Origin: DASWOJ01 sp964242415
GTDB taxonomy: Bacteria; Pseudomonadota; Alphaproteobacteria; Acetobacterales; Acetobacteraceae
Assembly (NCBI GenBank): GCA_964242415.1
Contig: CAXTAT010000009.1
Span: 62,001-126,000, forward strand
DNA length: 64,000 nt
Direction of reading: 5' to 3'
Shown here: positions 52,961-64,000 of the stretch, piece after piece
Layout of the letters: the number at the start of each line of letters is the position of its first letter
Position numbering within the stretch: position 1 is the stretch's first letter
Notes under the pieces: model-generated
The model's database searches: none
Told to the model about the DNA's origin: nothing
Seen by the model: only the letters and a program-made list of their open reading frames with translations
Program-made: the position numbers and the translations under genes

Positions 52961-54168
52961 CGATGGCGATGCTGCGGCAGCGGGGGGCCGTGCGGAGCGA
53001 GCGGCTGCGGGTGGTGTCGATCTCGCACTCGGCGGTGCGCCATGGCGCGGCGCGGAAGCGGTACGAGGTGCTGGCGTCGGACCCCGCGCTCGACCTGACG
53101 CTGGTGGTGCCCGAGGTCTGGCACGAGTACGGCCAGGCCGAGCACGCCGAGCCGTCCTGCACGTCGCTCAAGGTGCGGGTCGAGCCGGCGCGGCTGACGC
53201 GCGGCGGGCCGGCGAAGTGGTACTTGCACCATTACCCCAAGCTGCGAGGCCTGCTTGCCGACCTGAAGCCGGACGTGATCCACCTTTGGGAGGAACCCTG
53301 GAGCCTTGCCGCCCTGCAGGCGGCGCGGCTGCGCGACCAGGTGGCGCCGGCGGCGGCGCTGGTGCTGGAGACCGACCAGAACATCGCCCGCCGCCTGCCG
53401 GCCGGGTTCGAGCAGGTACGCCGCTACACGCTGGCCCGCACCGACCTGCTGATCGCCCGCGGCGACGAGGCGCTGGCGGTGTCGCGGAGCTGCGGCTTCG
53501 ACGGACCCTCGGAGTTCGTGATGTACGGCATCAACACCGAGGTGTTCTTCCCGCGCGCGCGCCCTCCGGCGCCGCAGGCCGCCAGGCCGTTCCGCCTCGG
53601 CTATGTCGGCCGGCTGGTGCCGGAGAAGGGTCTGGACGACGTGCTGCTGGCCTTGCACCAAAGCCCGGCGGCGGTGGAGCTGGTGATGCTCGGGGACGGG
53701 CCGGAGCGGGCCGGGCTGCTGGGGCGCGCCGCCGCGCTGGGCCTCGGCGGGCGCGTCCACCTGATGGAGCCGCGCGGCCCGGACGGCGTGGCGGAGTTCA
53801 TGTCGGGCCTGGACGCGCTGGTGCTGATGTCGCGCACGACGCGGACCTGGAAGGAGCAGTTCGGCCGGGTCATCATGGAGGCGCACGCCTGCGGCACGCC
53901 GGTGATCGGGTCGTCGTCCGGCTCCATCCCCTCGGTGGTCGGGGAGGGCGGCTGGATCGTTCAGGAGGGGGATGCGGCGGCGCTTGCGGCGCTACTGACC
54001 GAGCTGGCGGCGTCGCCGGGCCGGGTTGCCGCGGTGGCCCTGGCCTGCCGGAGCGAGGTGCTGCGGCGGTTCGGCTTCGACGTCATCTCCGCCGCGCTGC
54101 GCCGGGCCTGGGTGCGGGCCGCGACCGCCCGCCGCGAGACCCTTACGTTGAGCGGGACCGCATATTGA
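52957..54168 (+). CDS. GT4 glycosyltransferase
   Basis: 403 residues. N-terminal lobe begins LRVVSISHSAVRHGAARKRYE; donor lobe has LGYVGRLVPEKGLDDVL, LGDGPERAGL and the FGRVIMEAHACGTPVIGSSSGSIP region with the EX7E Glu. Coupled on both sides (ATGA and TTGA overlaps). The sugar is not predictable. Confidence 0.88.
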   Translation: MTMAMLRQRGAVRSERLRVVSISHSAVRHGAARKRYEVLASDPALDLTLVVPEVWHEYGQAEHAEPSCTSLKVRVEPARLTRGGPAKWYLHHYPKLRGLLADLKPDVIHLWEEPWSLAALQAARLRDQVAPAAALVLETDQNIARRLPAGFEQVRRYTLARTDLLIARGDEALAVSRSCGFDGPSEFVMYGINTEVFFPRARPPAPQAARPFRLGYVGRLVPEKGLDDVLLALHQSPAAVELVMLGDGPERAGLLGRAAALGLGGRVHLMEPRGPDGVAEFMSGLDALVLMSRTTRTWKEQFGRVIMEAHACGTPVIGSSSGSIPSVVGEGGWIVQEGDAAALAALLTELAASPGRVAAVALACRSEVLRRFGFDVISAALRRAWVRAATARRETLTLSGTAY

Positions 54169-55688
54169 GCCTGCGCCTGGCGGGCTGGCTGGTGGGTGGC
54201 GCGGTGTTCGGCAAGGTGCTGGGCTTCGCGCGCGAGGTCGAGATGGCGCGGCTGCTCGGCGCCAACATCGTCGCCGACAGCTTCCGCGGGGCGCTGACGG
54301 GCGTGCTGCTGCCGGTGGCGCCGATCCAGAGCGACATGCTGCCGTCGGTGCTGATCCCGATGCACCGGTCGTGGAGCGAGCGGGGCGACCCGGCGCGGCG
54401 TTCGGCGGCGCTGGCCATCCTGCTCACGTTGTTTGCGTCCGTGGTCGCGGCGGCGGTGTATGCCCTGGCGGCGCCGTGGGTGGGCGTGCTGGTCGGCCAG
54501 TTCGACGCCAAGGCGCAGGCGTTGACCGTGCTGTTCGTCAGGGTGATGGCGCTGGCGATCCCGGCGTCGGTACTGTCGGCCTGCCTCAGCTCGATCGAGA
54601 TCGCGGTCGGCCGGTCGCGCATCGCCACGATCCGGGCGTCGGTGCAGAACCTCAGCATGATGGCCGGCATCGCGGTCATGGCGGTGGCCGGGCAGCCGCT
54701 GGCGATCCCGTTGAGCTTCGTGATCGCGTTCAACCTGGTCGCGGCCTATGGCGTCGTGACGCTCTGGCGCGAGGGCACGATCGAGCCGATGGGCGTGCGC
54801 CCGGCGCTGCTGGCCGAGGTCGGCGGGGCGTTCTGGCGCCGGTTCCGGCCGCTGCTGGCGATCCCAATCGCCGACCAGGGCAACATCGTGCTGGAGCGGC
54901 TGCTGGCGTCGGGCATCGCAATCGGCGCGGTGGCGTCGTTCGACTATGCCCGGACGCTGACCGAGAGCGCGTTCTACTTGGTCAGCCAGCCGATCGGCTA
55001 TGTGGTGCTGACGCGCGCGGCGGGCCAGGGGCGCACGTCGGAGGCCGACATCGAACGCATCTCGCGCGTGCTGCTCGCGGTCGGGGTGCCGGCGTCGGTG
55101 TTCATCGCCGTGTTCGCGACCGACATCGTCCGCGTGGTGTTTGCGCGCGGGGCGTTCGACGAGCACGCGGTGCTGCTGACCACCGGGGCGTTGCGGGGCA
55201 TCTCGCTGGGGTTGTGGGCCTCGACGCTCGGCTGGGTGCTGCTGCGGATGGTGAACGCCACGGGGCGCAATGGTGCTGCGGCGGCCATTGTCGTTACGGC
55301 CTATGCCGCGAATGCGCTGGTGAACCTCGCGCTGGTGCCCGTGCTGGGCACGCTTGGGCTGGGCCTCGGGGAGGCGGCGCGCGGGCTGGTGCTGCTCGGC
55401 GGCACCACGGCGGTGCTGGCGTGCGGCGGGCTGATGCTGCGCTGCCTGGGGCGCGCGGCGGCCGAGGGCGCCCTGCTGGCCTGCATCGGCGGCAGCATCT
55501 GGATGGGCTTCGATGGGTCCTGGGCCAGGTTGGCCGTGGGCACGCCGGTGTTCGGGCTGGCTGTCATGGCCCTGCTCGCCGTCCACCTGCCTGAGTTGGC
55601 GGCGCGCCTCGGCAGCCGCGTCCAGCGCCTCGCCACCCTGCCTTTCACCGGCGGCAAGCCCGCCCCTGCACCACGGACAGCGCCATGA
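54165..55688 (+). CDS. MurJ/MVF-family lipid flippase (Wzx function)
   Basis: 507 residues with 12-14 helices. MurJ-type marks: FGKVLGFAREVEMARLLGANIVADSFRGAL and DMLPSVLIPMHRSW, and the late FARGAFDEHAVLLTTGALRG (the FxRGxF pattern). In this locus it most likely flips the lipid-linked polysaccharide unit, a job usually done by Wzx; a second, housekeeping MurJ would be elsewhere. TTG start at 54165 overlaps the previous stop; no ATG fits. An alternative reading as true MurJ is possible but its position argues for polysaccharide export. Confidence 0.82.
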   Translation: MSLRLAGWLVGGAVFGKVLGFAREVEMARLLGANIVADSFRGALTGVLLPVAPIQSDMLPSVLIPMHRSWSERGDPARRSAALAILLTLFASVVAAAVYALAAPWVGVLVGQFDAKAQALTVLFVRVMALAIPASVLSACLSSIEIAVGRSRIATIRASVQNLSMMAGIAVMAVAGQPLAIPLSFVIAFNLVAAYGVVTLWREGTIEPMGVRPALLAEVGGAFWRRFRPLLAIPIADQGNIVLERLLASGIAIGAVASFDYARTLTESAFYLVSQPIGYVVLTRAAGQGRTSEADIERISRVLLAVGVPASVFIAVFATDIVRVVFARGAFDEHAVLLTTGALRGISLGLWASTLGWVLLRMVNATGRNGAAAAIVVTAYAANALVNLALVPVLGTLGLGLGEAARGLVLLGGTTAVLACGGLMLRCLGRAAAEGALLACIGGSIWMGFDGSWARLAVGTPVFGLAVMALLAVHLPELAARLGSRVQRLATLPFTGGKPAPAPRTAP

Positions 55689-56863
55689 CGCACATCGCCC
55701 GCACCCCCCGCCAGCCGGACGCGCCGATGAGCGGGGCGGAACGGCCGCTGGTGCTGTTCGCGTCGCCGGTCGCCGACCTGAAGGGCGGGGCCGAGCGCGT
55801 GCTGCTGGACCTGCTCGCCAACCCGGCGATCCGGCCGGCGCTCGCCGTTCCCGGCGAGGGCGAGCTTGCGGAGATCGCACGGCAGCGCGGGTTGCCGCTG
55901 CGGTTCATCGACCTCGGCGCGGTGGCGGCGGTGCACCGTCCGCCCCGCCCGCGCGACCTGCTGCACGCTGCGAACGAGGGCAGGCGCTGCGCCTGGCAGT
56001 TGGCCCAGGCGGTCCGCGACACCGGGGCGTCGCTGCTGCACACCAACGGCCTGAAGGTGCACGTGCTCGGGGTGGCGTCGCGCCTGGGCCACCGCGTCCC
56101 GGTGGTCGCGCACGTGCACGACATCCCGCACACCGGGCTGGAGAAGGCGATCTGGCGCGGCATTGCGGCCGGGGCGACGCGGACCCTGCTGGTGTCCGAG
56201 CCATGCTACCCCGGCCCGCTGACCCGCCGCACCGCCGTGGTGGCGAACGGCGTGCGCCCGATCGCCACGCGGGACGCGCGCACGCTGCCGGCGGCGCCGA
56301 CGATCGGCTTCGTCGGCCGCATCCACCCGTTCAAGGGCCTGCACCTACTGCTCGACTGGTTCGAGCAGGCGAGCGCCGCCCGCCCCGCGCTCCGGCTGCT
56401 GATCCGCGGCCGGGCCGAGCAGGAGGGCGCCGAGTACTGGGCGTCGCTGCAGGGCCAGGTGGCCCGGCTGGTCGGGGAGGGGCGCTGCCGCGTGCTGGGC
56501 TGGACCGCGCCGGGCGAGGACCCCTATGCCGGGATGGACCTGCTGGCGGTGCCGTCGCAAACGCCCGACCCGTCGCCGCTGGTGGTGGTCGAGGCGATGC
56601 TGCGCGGCATCCCGCCCATCGGCTACCCGGCGGGCGGCATCCCGGCGCTGATCGGCGGTCCCGAGCATGGGGCGATGGCCGCCGACGCCGCCGGGTTCGA
56701 GGCGGCGGTGACGCGGCTGCTCGATCCCGGAACCTACCAGCGGGTCAGCGCCGCCGCGGCCAGGCGGGTGCGCGACACGTTTTCCATCGAGCAGTTCTGG
56801 AGGGGCGTCAACGCCCAGTACGCGCTGGCCGGCGTGCCCGTGCAGCAGGCCGGGGGCGCGTAG
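55685..56863 (+). CDS. GT4 glycosyltransferase
   Basis: 392 residues; ATG overlaps the flippase stop. Pieces: LFASPVADLKGGAERVLLDL, VVAHVHDIPHTG, IGFVGRIHPFKGLHLLLDW, and the EX7E region DPSPLVVVEAMLRGIPPIGYPAGG. Sugar unknown. Only two bases separate it from the polymerase gene. Confidence 0.88.
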   Translation: MTHIARTPRQPDAPMSGAERPLVLFASPVADLKGGAERVLLDLLANPAIRPALAVPGEGELAEIARQRGLPLRFIDLGAVAAVHRPPRPRDLLHAANEGRRCAWQLAQAVRDTGASLLHTNGLKVHVLGVASRLGHRVPVVAHVHDIPHTGLEKAIWRGIAAGATRTLLVSEPCYPGPLTRRTAVVANGVRPIATRDARTLPAAPTIGFVGRIHPFKGLHLLLDWFEQASAARPALRLLIRGRAEQEGAEYWASLQGQVARLVGEGRCRVLGWTAPGEDPYAGMDLLAVPSQTPDPSPLVVVEAMLRGIPPIGYPAGGIPALIGGPEHGAMAADAAGFEAAVTRLLDPGTYQRVSAAAARRVRDTFSIEQFWRGVNAQYALAGVPVQQAGGA

Positions 56864-56865
56864 CG

Positions 56866-58326
56866 ATGGCCGGCAGAACGGCAATGCTGGCCCAGGCGCC
56901 GGCGGTTGCCCCGGTGGCACGGCGGCGGCTGGCGGGCGGAGGCGTGCTCCTGCAATCCTGGGCGCGCGTGGCGTTGGTCGGCCTGCTGCTCGGCACGCTG
57001 GGGCTGGCGTTCGTGGCGCCGGGCCTGGCGCGGCCGCTGTTCGTGCTGGGGTGCGCCGTCGTGGGCGCCATGGCCTGGCGCGAGGGCTGCGGACGCAGCT
57101 TGGAGGTGGCGGTCTCGCTGTATGTGTTCGCGCCGTTCCTGCGGCGGATCGTCGATCTGGGCATCGGCTTCGACCCCTCCAGCACGATGCTGCTGGGGCC
57201 GGTGCTCGCCATCGCCATCCCGGCGGTCGATCTGCGCCACCTGCTGACGCGCCGGCACCGCGACGATGCGGCGCTGCTGCCGATGCTGCTGGTCGGGGCG
57301 TGCATCACCTACGGGATGCTGCTGTCGGCGTTTGCGGGGGAGTTCGGCCCGCTCAGCACGGCGGCGCTGAAGATGTACGCGCCGCTGCTGTATGGCGCCT
57401 GGGTGCTGCGCTGCGCCCGGCACGACCCGTCGGTGCTGGAGTCCGTAACCCGGGTGTTCTGCGTCCTGGCGCCGATCCTTGGGGTGTATGCGGTGTGGCA
57501 GTATGTCAGCCCGCCCGATTGGGACCGCTACTGGATGCTCAGCGTGTCCAGCACGATTTCGGTGCTCGGGAAGGCCGAGCCGTTCCAGGTGCGGGTGTTC
57601 AGCATGATGAACTCGCCCGCGTCGTTCGGCACCTATGCCGTGTGCGGGGTGCTGATGCTGGGCTTCTGCCGCCGGGGCTGGCAGGCGCTGCTGCTGGCTT
57701 TGTTGGTCGCGCCGGGGCTGCTGTTCACGTACTACCGCACGGCGTGGATCTCGCTGGCGCTTGGCATCGGCTACTGCGCCATGTTCAGCCGCACGCGGGA
57801 GCGGGCTGGGCTGATCGCGGTGGTGATCGTCGCGGCCACGGCGCTGGCGGCGTTCAATGCCGACTTCGGCGACGCGGTGCTGGACCGGCTTGGCAGCCTG
57901 ACCGGATCGGTGTCGGAGGACGGCAGCGGCAAGGCGCGGCTCGGGCAGTTGTTCGAGGTGTATCGGCTGTCGGACGGGATGGTGGTCGGGCGCGGCTTCG
58001 CCCAGCTTGCGACGCCGTTCAACGGGATCGACGCCGCGGATGGCGAGGTGGTGACCTCGATCATCGCGATGGGGGTGCCGGTCGGCTGCATCTACTTGAT
58101 CGGTCTGGTGTGGGCGGGGGTGCAGGCGCTGTGCCGGGTCCGGCATAGCCGCGACCCGCTGCTGATCATCACCGGCGCGGTGATCACCGGCCTGCTGGCG
58201 GCGCTTCCGCTCACGAGCGTCACCAGCGGCGAGATCGGGTTGCTGTTCTGGACGTTCATTGCGGTGGCGACGGCGCAGGGCCGGGTCGGCCCGGCCTTGG
58301 AGGCGCGGCATGTGGCGCGGTATTGA
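56866..58326 (+). CDS. Wzy/WaaL-type O-antigen polymerase
   Basis: 486 residues, about eleven helices, with a periplasmic loop in the second half as in Wzy/WaaL (PF04932-like); recognisable are RVFSMMNSPASFGTYAVCG and TYYRTAWISLALG. It would join lipid-linked units at the periplasmic face. Start at ATG 56866; the longer frame overlaps the previous gene. Low sequence conservation in this family limits the call; the locus context supports it. Confidence 0.8.
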   Translation: MAGRTAMLAQAPAVAPVARRRLAGGGVLLQSWARVALVGLLLGTLGLAFVAPGLARPLFVLGCAVVGAMAWREGCGRSLEVAVSLYVFAPFLRRIVDLGIGFDPSSTMLLGPVLAIAIPAVDLRHLLTRRHRDDAALLPMLLVGACITYGMLLSAFAGEFGPLSTAALKMYAPLLYGAWVLRCARHDPSVLESVTRVFCVLAPILGVYAVWQYVSPPDWDRYWMLSVSSTISVLGKAEPFQVRVFSMMNSPASFGTYAVCGVLMLGFCRRGWQALLLALLVAPGLLFTYYRTAWISLALGIGYCAMFSRTRERAGLIAVVIVAATALAAFNADFGDAVLDRLGSLTGSVSEDGSGKARLGQLFEVYRLSDGMVVGRGFAQLATPFNGIDAADGEVVTSIIAMGVPVGCIYLIGLVWAGVQALCRVRHSRDPLLIITGAVITGLLAALPLTSVTSGEIGLLFWTFIAVATAQGRVGPALEARHVARY

Positions 58327-58360
58327 AGCCCGTGGGGTCAGGCCAGCCAGTCCGGGCTTC
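58325..58360 (+). terminator. Possible terminator after the polymerase gene
   Basis: 8-bp stem GAAGCCCG / CGGGCTTC with a 20-base loop starting inside the last codons; followed by a weak GGTTTGT rather than a U-run. May only attenuate transcription into the next gene. Confidence 0.35.
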
Positions 58361-58444
58361 GAGCGGTTTGTCCCCCCCTCGCATTCGTATTTGCGATGCG
58401 GCAATGCGGAGGCTGCAAGGCCGGAACGTGGCCGCCGCCGCCCT

Positions 58445-58478
58445 GGATTGCCGCGCCGAAGCCGGCTCGCAATGACGG
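58445..58478 (-). repeat. 34-bp REP-like repeat, second copy
   Basis: Exact reverse complement of 1449-1482 (34 of 34 bases; core GGCTCGCAATGACGG). The inverted partner arm present in the first copy is not seen here. Lies between the polymerase and glycosidase-like genes. Confidence 0.85.
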
Positions 58479-58527
58479 CGCTTGAGGGTATGCAGCGGCA
58501 TCAGGGCCGGAGCAGGCGGCGGTTGGC

Positions 58528-59862
58528 ATGAGGCGCCTGCGTCAGGCGGCCCTGGTTGTCCCCCTGATGGCGGGCTGCCTGGTTCTGGCTGCGCTGAAGC
58601 CGGCCCGGCAGGCGGACCAGCAACCGAACCAGCAACTGGGTCAGCATGGCGGGCGGACGATGCGGGCGGCGGAGTTCCTCGATGCACTGGGAGTCAACAC
58701 CCACGTCGGCTCCGACCCGTATAACGACCCCGCCCAGATTGCCTCCCTGCTGTCCTATCTCGGCACCCGCAACATACGCCAAAGCTCCCCCATCAACGCG
58801 TCCTCGCTGGCCAACATGCAGGCGCTGGGGAAGCTGGGGGCGAGGTTCGACCTGATCATCAACGGCGGCGGCCCGGTGGACCTGGGCGGCGCGCTGGCGA
58901 CGGCACGCAAGCTGGCGCCTTACCTGAACGCCATCGAGGGCGTGAACGAGGCCGCGATCTGGCCGGTCTCGTATGGCGGCTTCGCCGGGGTGGATGCGGC
59001 GGTGGCGCTGCAGAAGGACCTCTATGCCGCCGTGAAGGCCGACCCGGCGCTTGCGAAGGCGGCGGTGTATATCTTCACGCTCGGCGGCGTCGATCCCGGG
59101 GCGTTCCCGTCCATCGGCGACCTGTCGGCCTACACCGACTTCGCCAACGTCCACTCCTACCCGCCGCACGGGCTGCGGCCTTGCTTCGTGATCCATGCGG
59201 CGATCGACGGCGGCCGGACCAATGCGCCCGCCAAGCCGGTCGTCCTCACCGAAACCGGGTATTACACCCTGCCGCAGAACGCCGGCTGGGGTGGCGTCCC
59301 CGAGGCGATGCAGGCCAGCTACCTGATCGGCCTGCTGCTGGACGAGGCGGCGGCGGGCGTGGTCCGGACCTACTTGTACGACCTGATCGACGATGGGGTG
59401 GACCCGCCGCAAACCGAGCGGGAGGACCACTTCGGGCTGTTCCACCATGACGGATCGCCCAAGCTGGCGGCGACCGCGTTGCACAACCTGACCACGCTGC
59501 TCGCCGACCCCGGCGCGCGCAGCGGCGCGTTCAAGCTGGACGGCTTCCCGTTCACGGCGACCGGAGTGCCCTATGACCACACCGGCAACACGCTGCACCT
59601 GCAAAAGAGCGATGGGACGCATATCGTCGCGGCCTGGAACGAGCAGCAGCCGTGGGACCCGGACACCCAGACCGCGGCACCGGTCAAGCACATCCCGGTG
59701 ACGGTTGACCTGCAGCGAGGCTACGGCACCGTGCTGATCTACGATCCGACCGTCGGGACTGCGCCCGTGCAGACCCTGCACGACGTGTCGAACCTGGTGC
59801 TGGACCTTACCGACCACCCGTTGCTCGTCGTGGTTCCGCCGCGGGATGCGCCGGGACCGTAG
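58528..59862 (+). CDS. Exported glycoside-hydrolase-like protein (GH39/cellulase-like barrel)
   Basis: 444 residues; the start MRRLRQAALVVPLMAGCLVLAAL is a signal peptide with a possible lipobox (MAGC). The body looks like a TIM-barrel glycosidase: likely acid/base Glu in AIEGVNEAAI, a later Glu in VLTETGYYTL, and a C-terminal beta domain (HIVAAWNEQQPWD, LVLDLTDHPLLVVV). It may trim or edit the polysaccharide in the periplasm or at the surface. Separated from the operon by 200 bases and a repeat, so it may have its own promoter. Confidence 0.72.
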   Translation: MRRLRQAALVVPLMAGCLVLAALKPARQADQQPNQQLGQHGGRTMRAAEFLDALGVNTHVGSDPYNDPAQIASLLSYLGTRNIRQSSPINASSLANMQALGKLGARFDLIINGGGPVDLGGALATARKLAPYLNAIEGVNEAAIWPVSYGGFAGVDAAVALQKDLYAAVKADPALAKAAVYIFTLGGVDPGAFPSIGDLSAYTDFANVHSYPPHGLRPCFVIHAAIDGGRTNAPAKPVVLTETGYYTLPQNAGWGGVPEAMQASYLIGLLLDEAAAGVVRTYLYDLIDDGVDPPQTEREDHFGLFHHDGSPKLAATALHNLTTLLADPGARSGAFKLDGFPFTATGVPYDHTGNTLHLQKSDGTHIVAAWNEQQPWDPDTQTAAPVKHIPVTVDLQRGYGTVLIYDPTVGTAPVQTLHDVSNLVLDLTDHPLLVVVPPRDAPGP

Positions 59863-59946
59863 GATTGGAGGTGGCCGCCACGCCGCGCACCGGGCCGCGA
59901 CGACGGGTGCAGGTTGCGATGCGTCGGGTCCGTTGACCGGCGCGGG

Positions 59947-61410
59947 TCAGCCTGTGCCAAGGCTGGGGTCCCGCCACGCCCTCTCGAACGGCAGGCGCCA
60001 GGCGTGCGGGGCCACGAGCTGATGGATCGACTTCGGCCCCCACGATGTCTGGGGATAGAGCCGGACCGGCGGGGGCGCCTCCAGCAACGGCATCGACACC
60101 TCCCAAAGCCGCTCGATGCCCTCGGCCGTCGTGAATAGGGTGTGGTCGCCCCGCATGGCGTCGAGGATCAGGCGCTCATAGGCCTCCAGCACGTCGCCGA
60201 TCCGCCCGGTGTCGTTCATCGCGAACTGCAGGCTTAGTTTATCCAGGCGCATGCCGGGGCCGGGGCGCTTGCCATAGAACGACAGCGACATCTTCGAGGC
60301 GTCGGCGAGGTCGAACGTCAGGTGGTCCGGTCCCTGCGCGCCGACGCCGGAGCCGGCTGGGAACATGCTTTTCGGCGGCTCGCGGAAGGCGATGGAGATG
60401 ATCCGCTGCCCCTCCGCCAGCCGCTTTCCGGTGCGCAGGAAGAACGGCACCCCCGCCCAGCGCCAGTTGTCGATCTGGCACTTCAGCGCGATGAAGGTCT
60501 CGGTCTCCGATTCGGGATCGACGCCCTCCTCGGACCGGTAGCCGACATACTGCCCGCGGACCACGTCCTTCGGATCAAGCGGCAGCATGCTGCGGAACAC
60601 CTTGTTCTTTTCCTCGCTGATCGAGGCCGGCTCCAGGGCGGTCGGCGGCTCCATCGCCATGAAGGCGAGGATCTGGAACAGGTGCGTCACCACCATGTCG
60701 CGGAACGCCCCGGTCGCCTCGTAGAACCCGGTGCGCTTGCCCAGGCCCAGAGTTTCCGGCACGTCGATCTGCACGTGGTTGATGAAGTTGCGGTTCCAGA
60801 TCGGCTCGAACAGGCCGTTGGCGAAGCGGAACGCCAGGATGTTCTGCGCCGGCTCCTTGCCGAGGAAGTGGTCGATGCGGAAGATCTGCTCCTCGGCGAA
60901 CACCTCGTGCAGCCTGGCGTTCAGCAGGACCGCGCTGGCCAGGTCGGTGCCGAACGGCTTTTCCATGATGATGCGCGACCGCTCGACCAGCCCGGCCTGC
61001 GCCAGCATCCGTACGGCGGCCAATGCGGCGTTGGGCGGCACGCTGAGGTAGTGGATGCGCTGCCCCTCGCCGCCCAGGGCGTGCTCCGCCGTCTCCACCG
61101 CCGCCTTGAGGGCGTGGGCGCCGGCCCCCAGGGGCACGTAGTCGAGCGCGTCGGCGAAGGCGGCCCAGGCGGCCTCGTCCACCTTGCGGGTGGAGAACTG
61201 CTCCAGCGCCTCGCGCGCGAAGGCGCGGAAGCCGTCCGGGTCGAGGTCGTCCAGCGACACGCCGATGATCCGGCAGCCCGGGATGAAGCCGCCGCGCACC
61301 AGGTGGAACAGCCCCGGCAGCAGCTTGCGCCGCGACAGGTCGCCGGTCGCGCCGACGAGGGTCACGACCTGCGGGTGCTTCGGACCCACGCCGGGGGGAA
61401 CTTTTCTCAT
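59947..61410 (-). CDS. zwf: Glucose-6-phosphate 1-dehydrogenase
   Basis: First enzyme of the oxidative pentose phosphate and Entner-Doudoroff routes; makes NADPH. 487 residues. Nucleotide-binding LVGATGDLSRRKLLPGLFHL, the active-site signature RIDHFLGKEPAQNI, MEKPFGTD, and FFLRTGKRLAEG. ATG 61410 has an AGGACGG site six bases upstream. Convergent with the glycosidase-like gene, divergent from the glucosidase. Confidence 0.96.
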   Translation of the reverse strand: MRKVPPGVGPKHPQVVTLVGATGDLSRRKLLPGLFHLVRGGFIPGCRIIGVSLDDLDPDGFRAFAREALEQFSTRKVDEAAWAAFADALDYVPLGAGAHALKAAVETAEHALGGEGQRIHYLSVPPNAALAAVRMLAQAGLVERSRIIMEKPFGTDLASAVLLNARLHEVFAEEQIFRIDHFLGKEPAQNILAFRFANGLFEPIWNRNFINHVQIDVPETLGLGKRTGFYEATGAFRDMVVTHLFQILAFMAMEPPTALEPASISEEKNKVFRSMLPLDPKDVVRGQYVGYRSEEGVDPESETETFIALKCQIDNWRWAGVPFFLRTGKRLAEGQRIISIAFREPPKSMFPAGSGVGAQGPDHLTFDLADASKMSLSFYGKRPGPGMRLDKLSLQFAMNDTGRIGDVLEAYERLILDAMRGDHTLFTTAEGIERLWEVSMPLLEAPPPVRLYPQTSWGPKSIHQLVAPHAWRLPFERAWRDPSLGTG

Positions 61411-61807
61411 GCGTCCGTCCTGTTGGGTGGAGTGTGGCCATGCGGAGCGGGTTTCGCCGGTGTCGCGCGGCATCGCGGCCTAGGCAGGCCCGTCCAAGGC
61501 AAAGCGGTGTCGTGACGCGTCCAGTTGCATCACGCCGCTGAATTTGTCCCTTTTCGTTGCACTGCACAACGGCCATTCTGCACACTGCTGCTGCCTTTCC
61601 CGCTTTGGGAAGGGGCCGGGTCGAGGGAGTCTTGCTTGCCTGCTGCGCCATTAGGACCCGTCTGTGCTGCTGGGATCGGGCTGGTCCGGGGCCGGGAATT
61701 GCGCCTCAAGACCCCCTCACCCCAGCCCTCTCCCGGAGGGAGAGGGAGCCAGGGCGGCGCTTGCATTATCCGTCGCTATCCTGACCCGCACCTCAAGGGA
61801 GGCCGCA
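61411..61807. other. Divergent intergenic region with palindromic element copy E
   Basis: 397 bases between zwf and the glucosidase gene. The stretch 61587-61752 is a fifth copy of the palindromic element: right arm 61710-61752 near consensus, left arm 61587-61630 diverged (CCCGCTTTGGGAAGGGGCC). It must therefore sit within or between the two promoters. No other feature seen. Confidence 0.75.

Positions 61808-64000
<2,193 letters not shown>

Overview
The window is 64 kb of very GC-rich chromosomal DNA with dense, often overlapping genes. It looks like an alphaproteobacterium, most likely an acetic-acid-bacteria relative (Acetobacteraceae/Rhodospirillales). Reasons: a Usg protein, a MucR/Ros regulator, a Fur-like protein without the C-terminal CxxC pairs, an alphaproteobacterial-type glutamate-cysteine ligase, a CIRCE-controlled groESL operon and a promoter of the EcfG general-stress type. 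This placement is inferred from gene content; no rRNA or tRNA gene was seen.

Layout. 1-2.6 kb: end of a urea-type ABC transporter operon (urtD, urtE) and a formamidase. 2.7-8.2 kb: kup potassium transporter with a NodS-like methyltransferase, a convergent ArnT-like glycosyltransferase, and rsmB. 8.3-11 kb: a secreted RTX protein with a papain-like centre, and a small lipoprotein. 11.5-17.8 kb: rpe plus a heparinase-like gene, a Gly-rich stress protein behind an EcfG-type promoter, two tandem cold-shock genes, groESL with its control region, and usg. 17.9-25.6 kb: a TVP38-family membrane protein with a GT2 glycosyltransferase, then ctaA, an atypical PAS histidine-kinase-like protein, tldD and an SGNH hydrolase. 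25.7-31.7 kb: a SARP-like regulator, gshA, ubiA, a methyltransferase and an XRE regulator. 31.9-38.8 kb: a mostly minus-strand run with lnt, a 2-hydroxyacid dehydrogenase, an OlsB-like acyltransferase, fur, mucR, tusA (plus strand), rimI, tsaB and nfuA. 39-42.4 kb: a SWIM-SNF2 helicase.

42.5-59.9 kb: a regulated exopolysaccharide locus. A LuxR-type regulator with a degenerate receiver faces away from a row of coupled genes: PAP2 phosphatase, priming phosphoglycosyltransferase, five GT4 glycosyltransferases, an acyltransferase, a Wzc/GumC chain-length protein, a MurJ-like flippase, a Wzy/WaaL-like polymerase and a glycosidase-like protein. This is a nearly complete Wzx/Wzy pathway; no outer-membrane exporter (Wza/OPX) is seen in the window. 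It is followed by zwf and a divergent MGH1/GH63-like glucosidase that runs off the right edge.

The most unusual feature is not a gene but several families of short repeats. (i) A roughly 145-bp palindromic element occurs five times and is spliced in frame into two genes, rimI and the ArnT-like gene, adding about 48 residues to each in the same reading frame; a third copy forms the C-terminus of the SARP-like regulator. (ii) A 14-16-bp GGCTGG-core minisatellite occurs at many loci, with 15-bp units where it lies in genes (GT2, kinase). (iii) A 27-bp repeat adds nonapeptides to the tail of Fur. (iv) An 18/34-bp REP-like sequence occurs at 1.4 and 58.4 kb. Together they suggest a genome in which selfish or slippage-prone repeats repeatedly become protein sequence.
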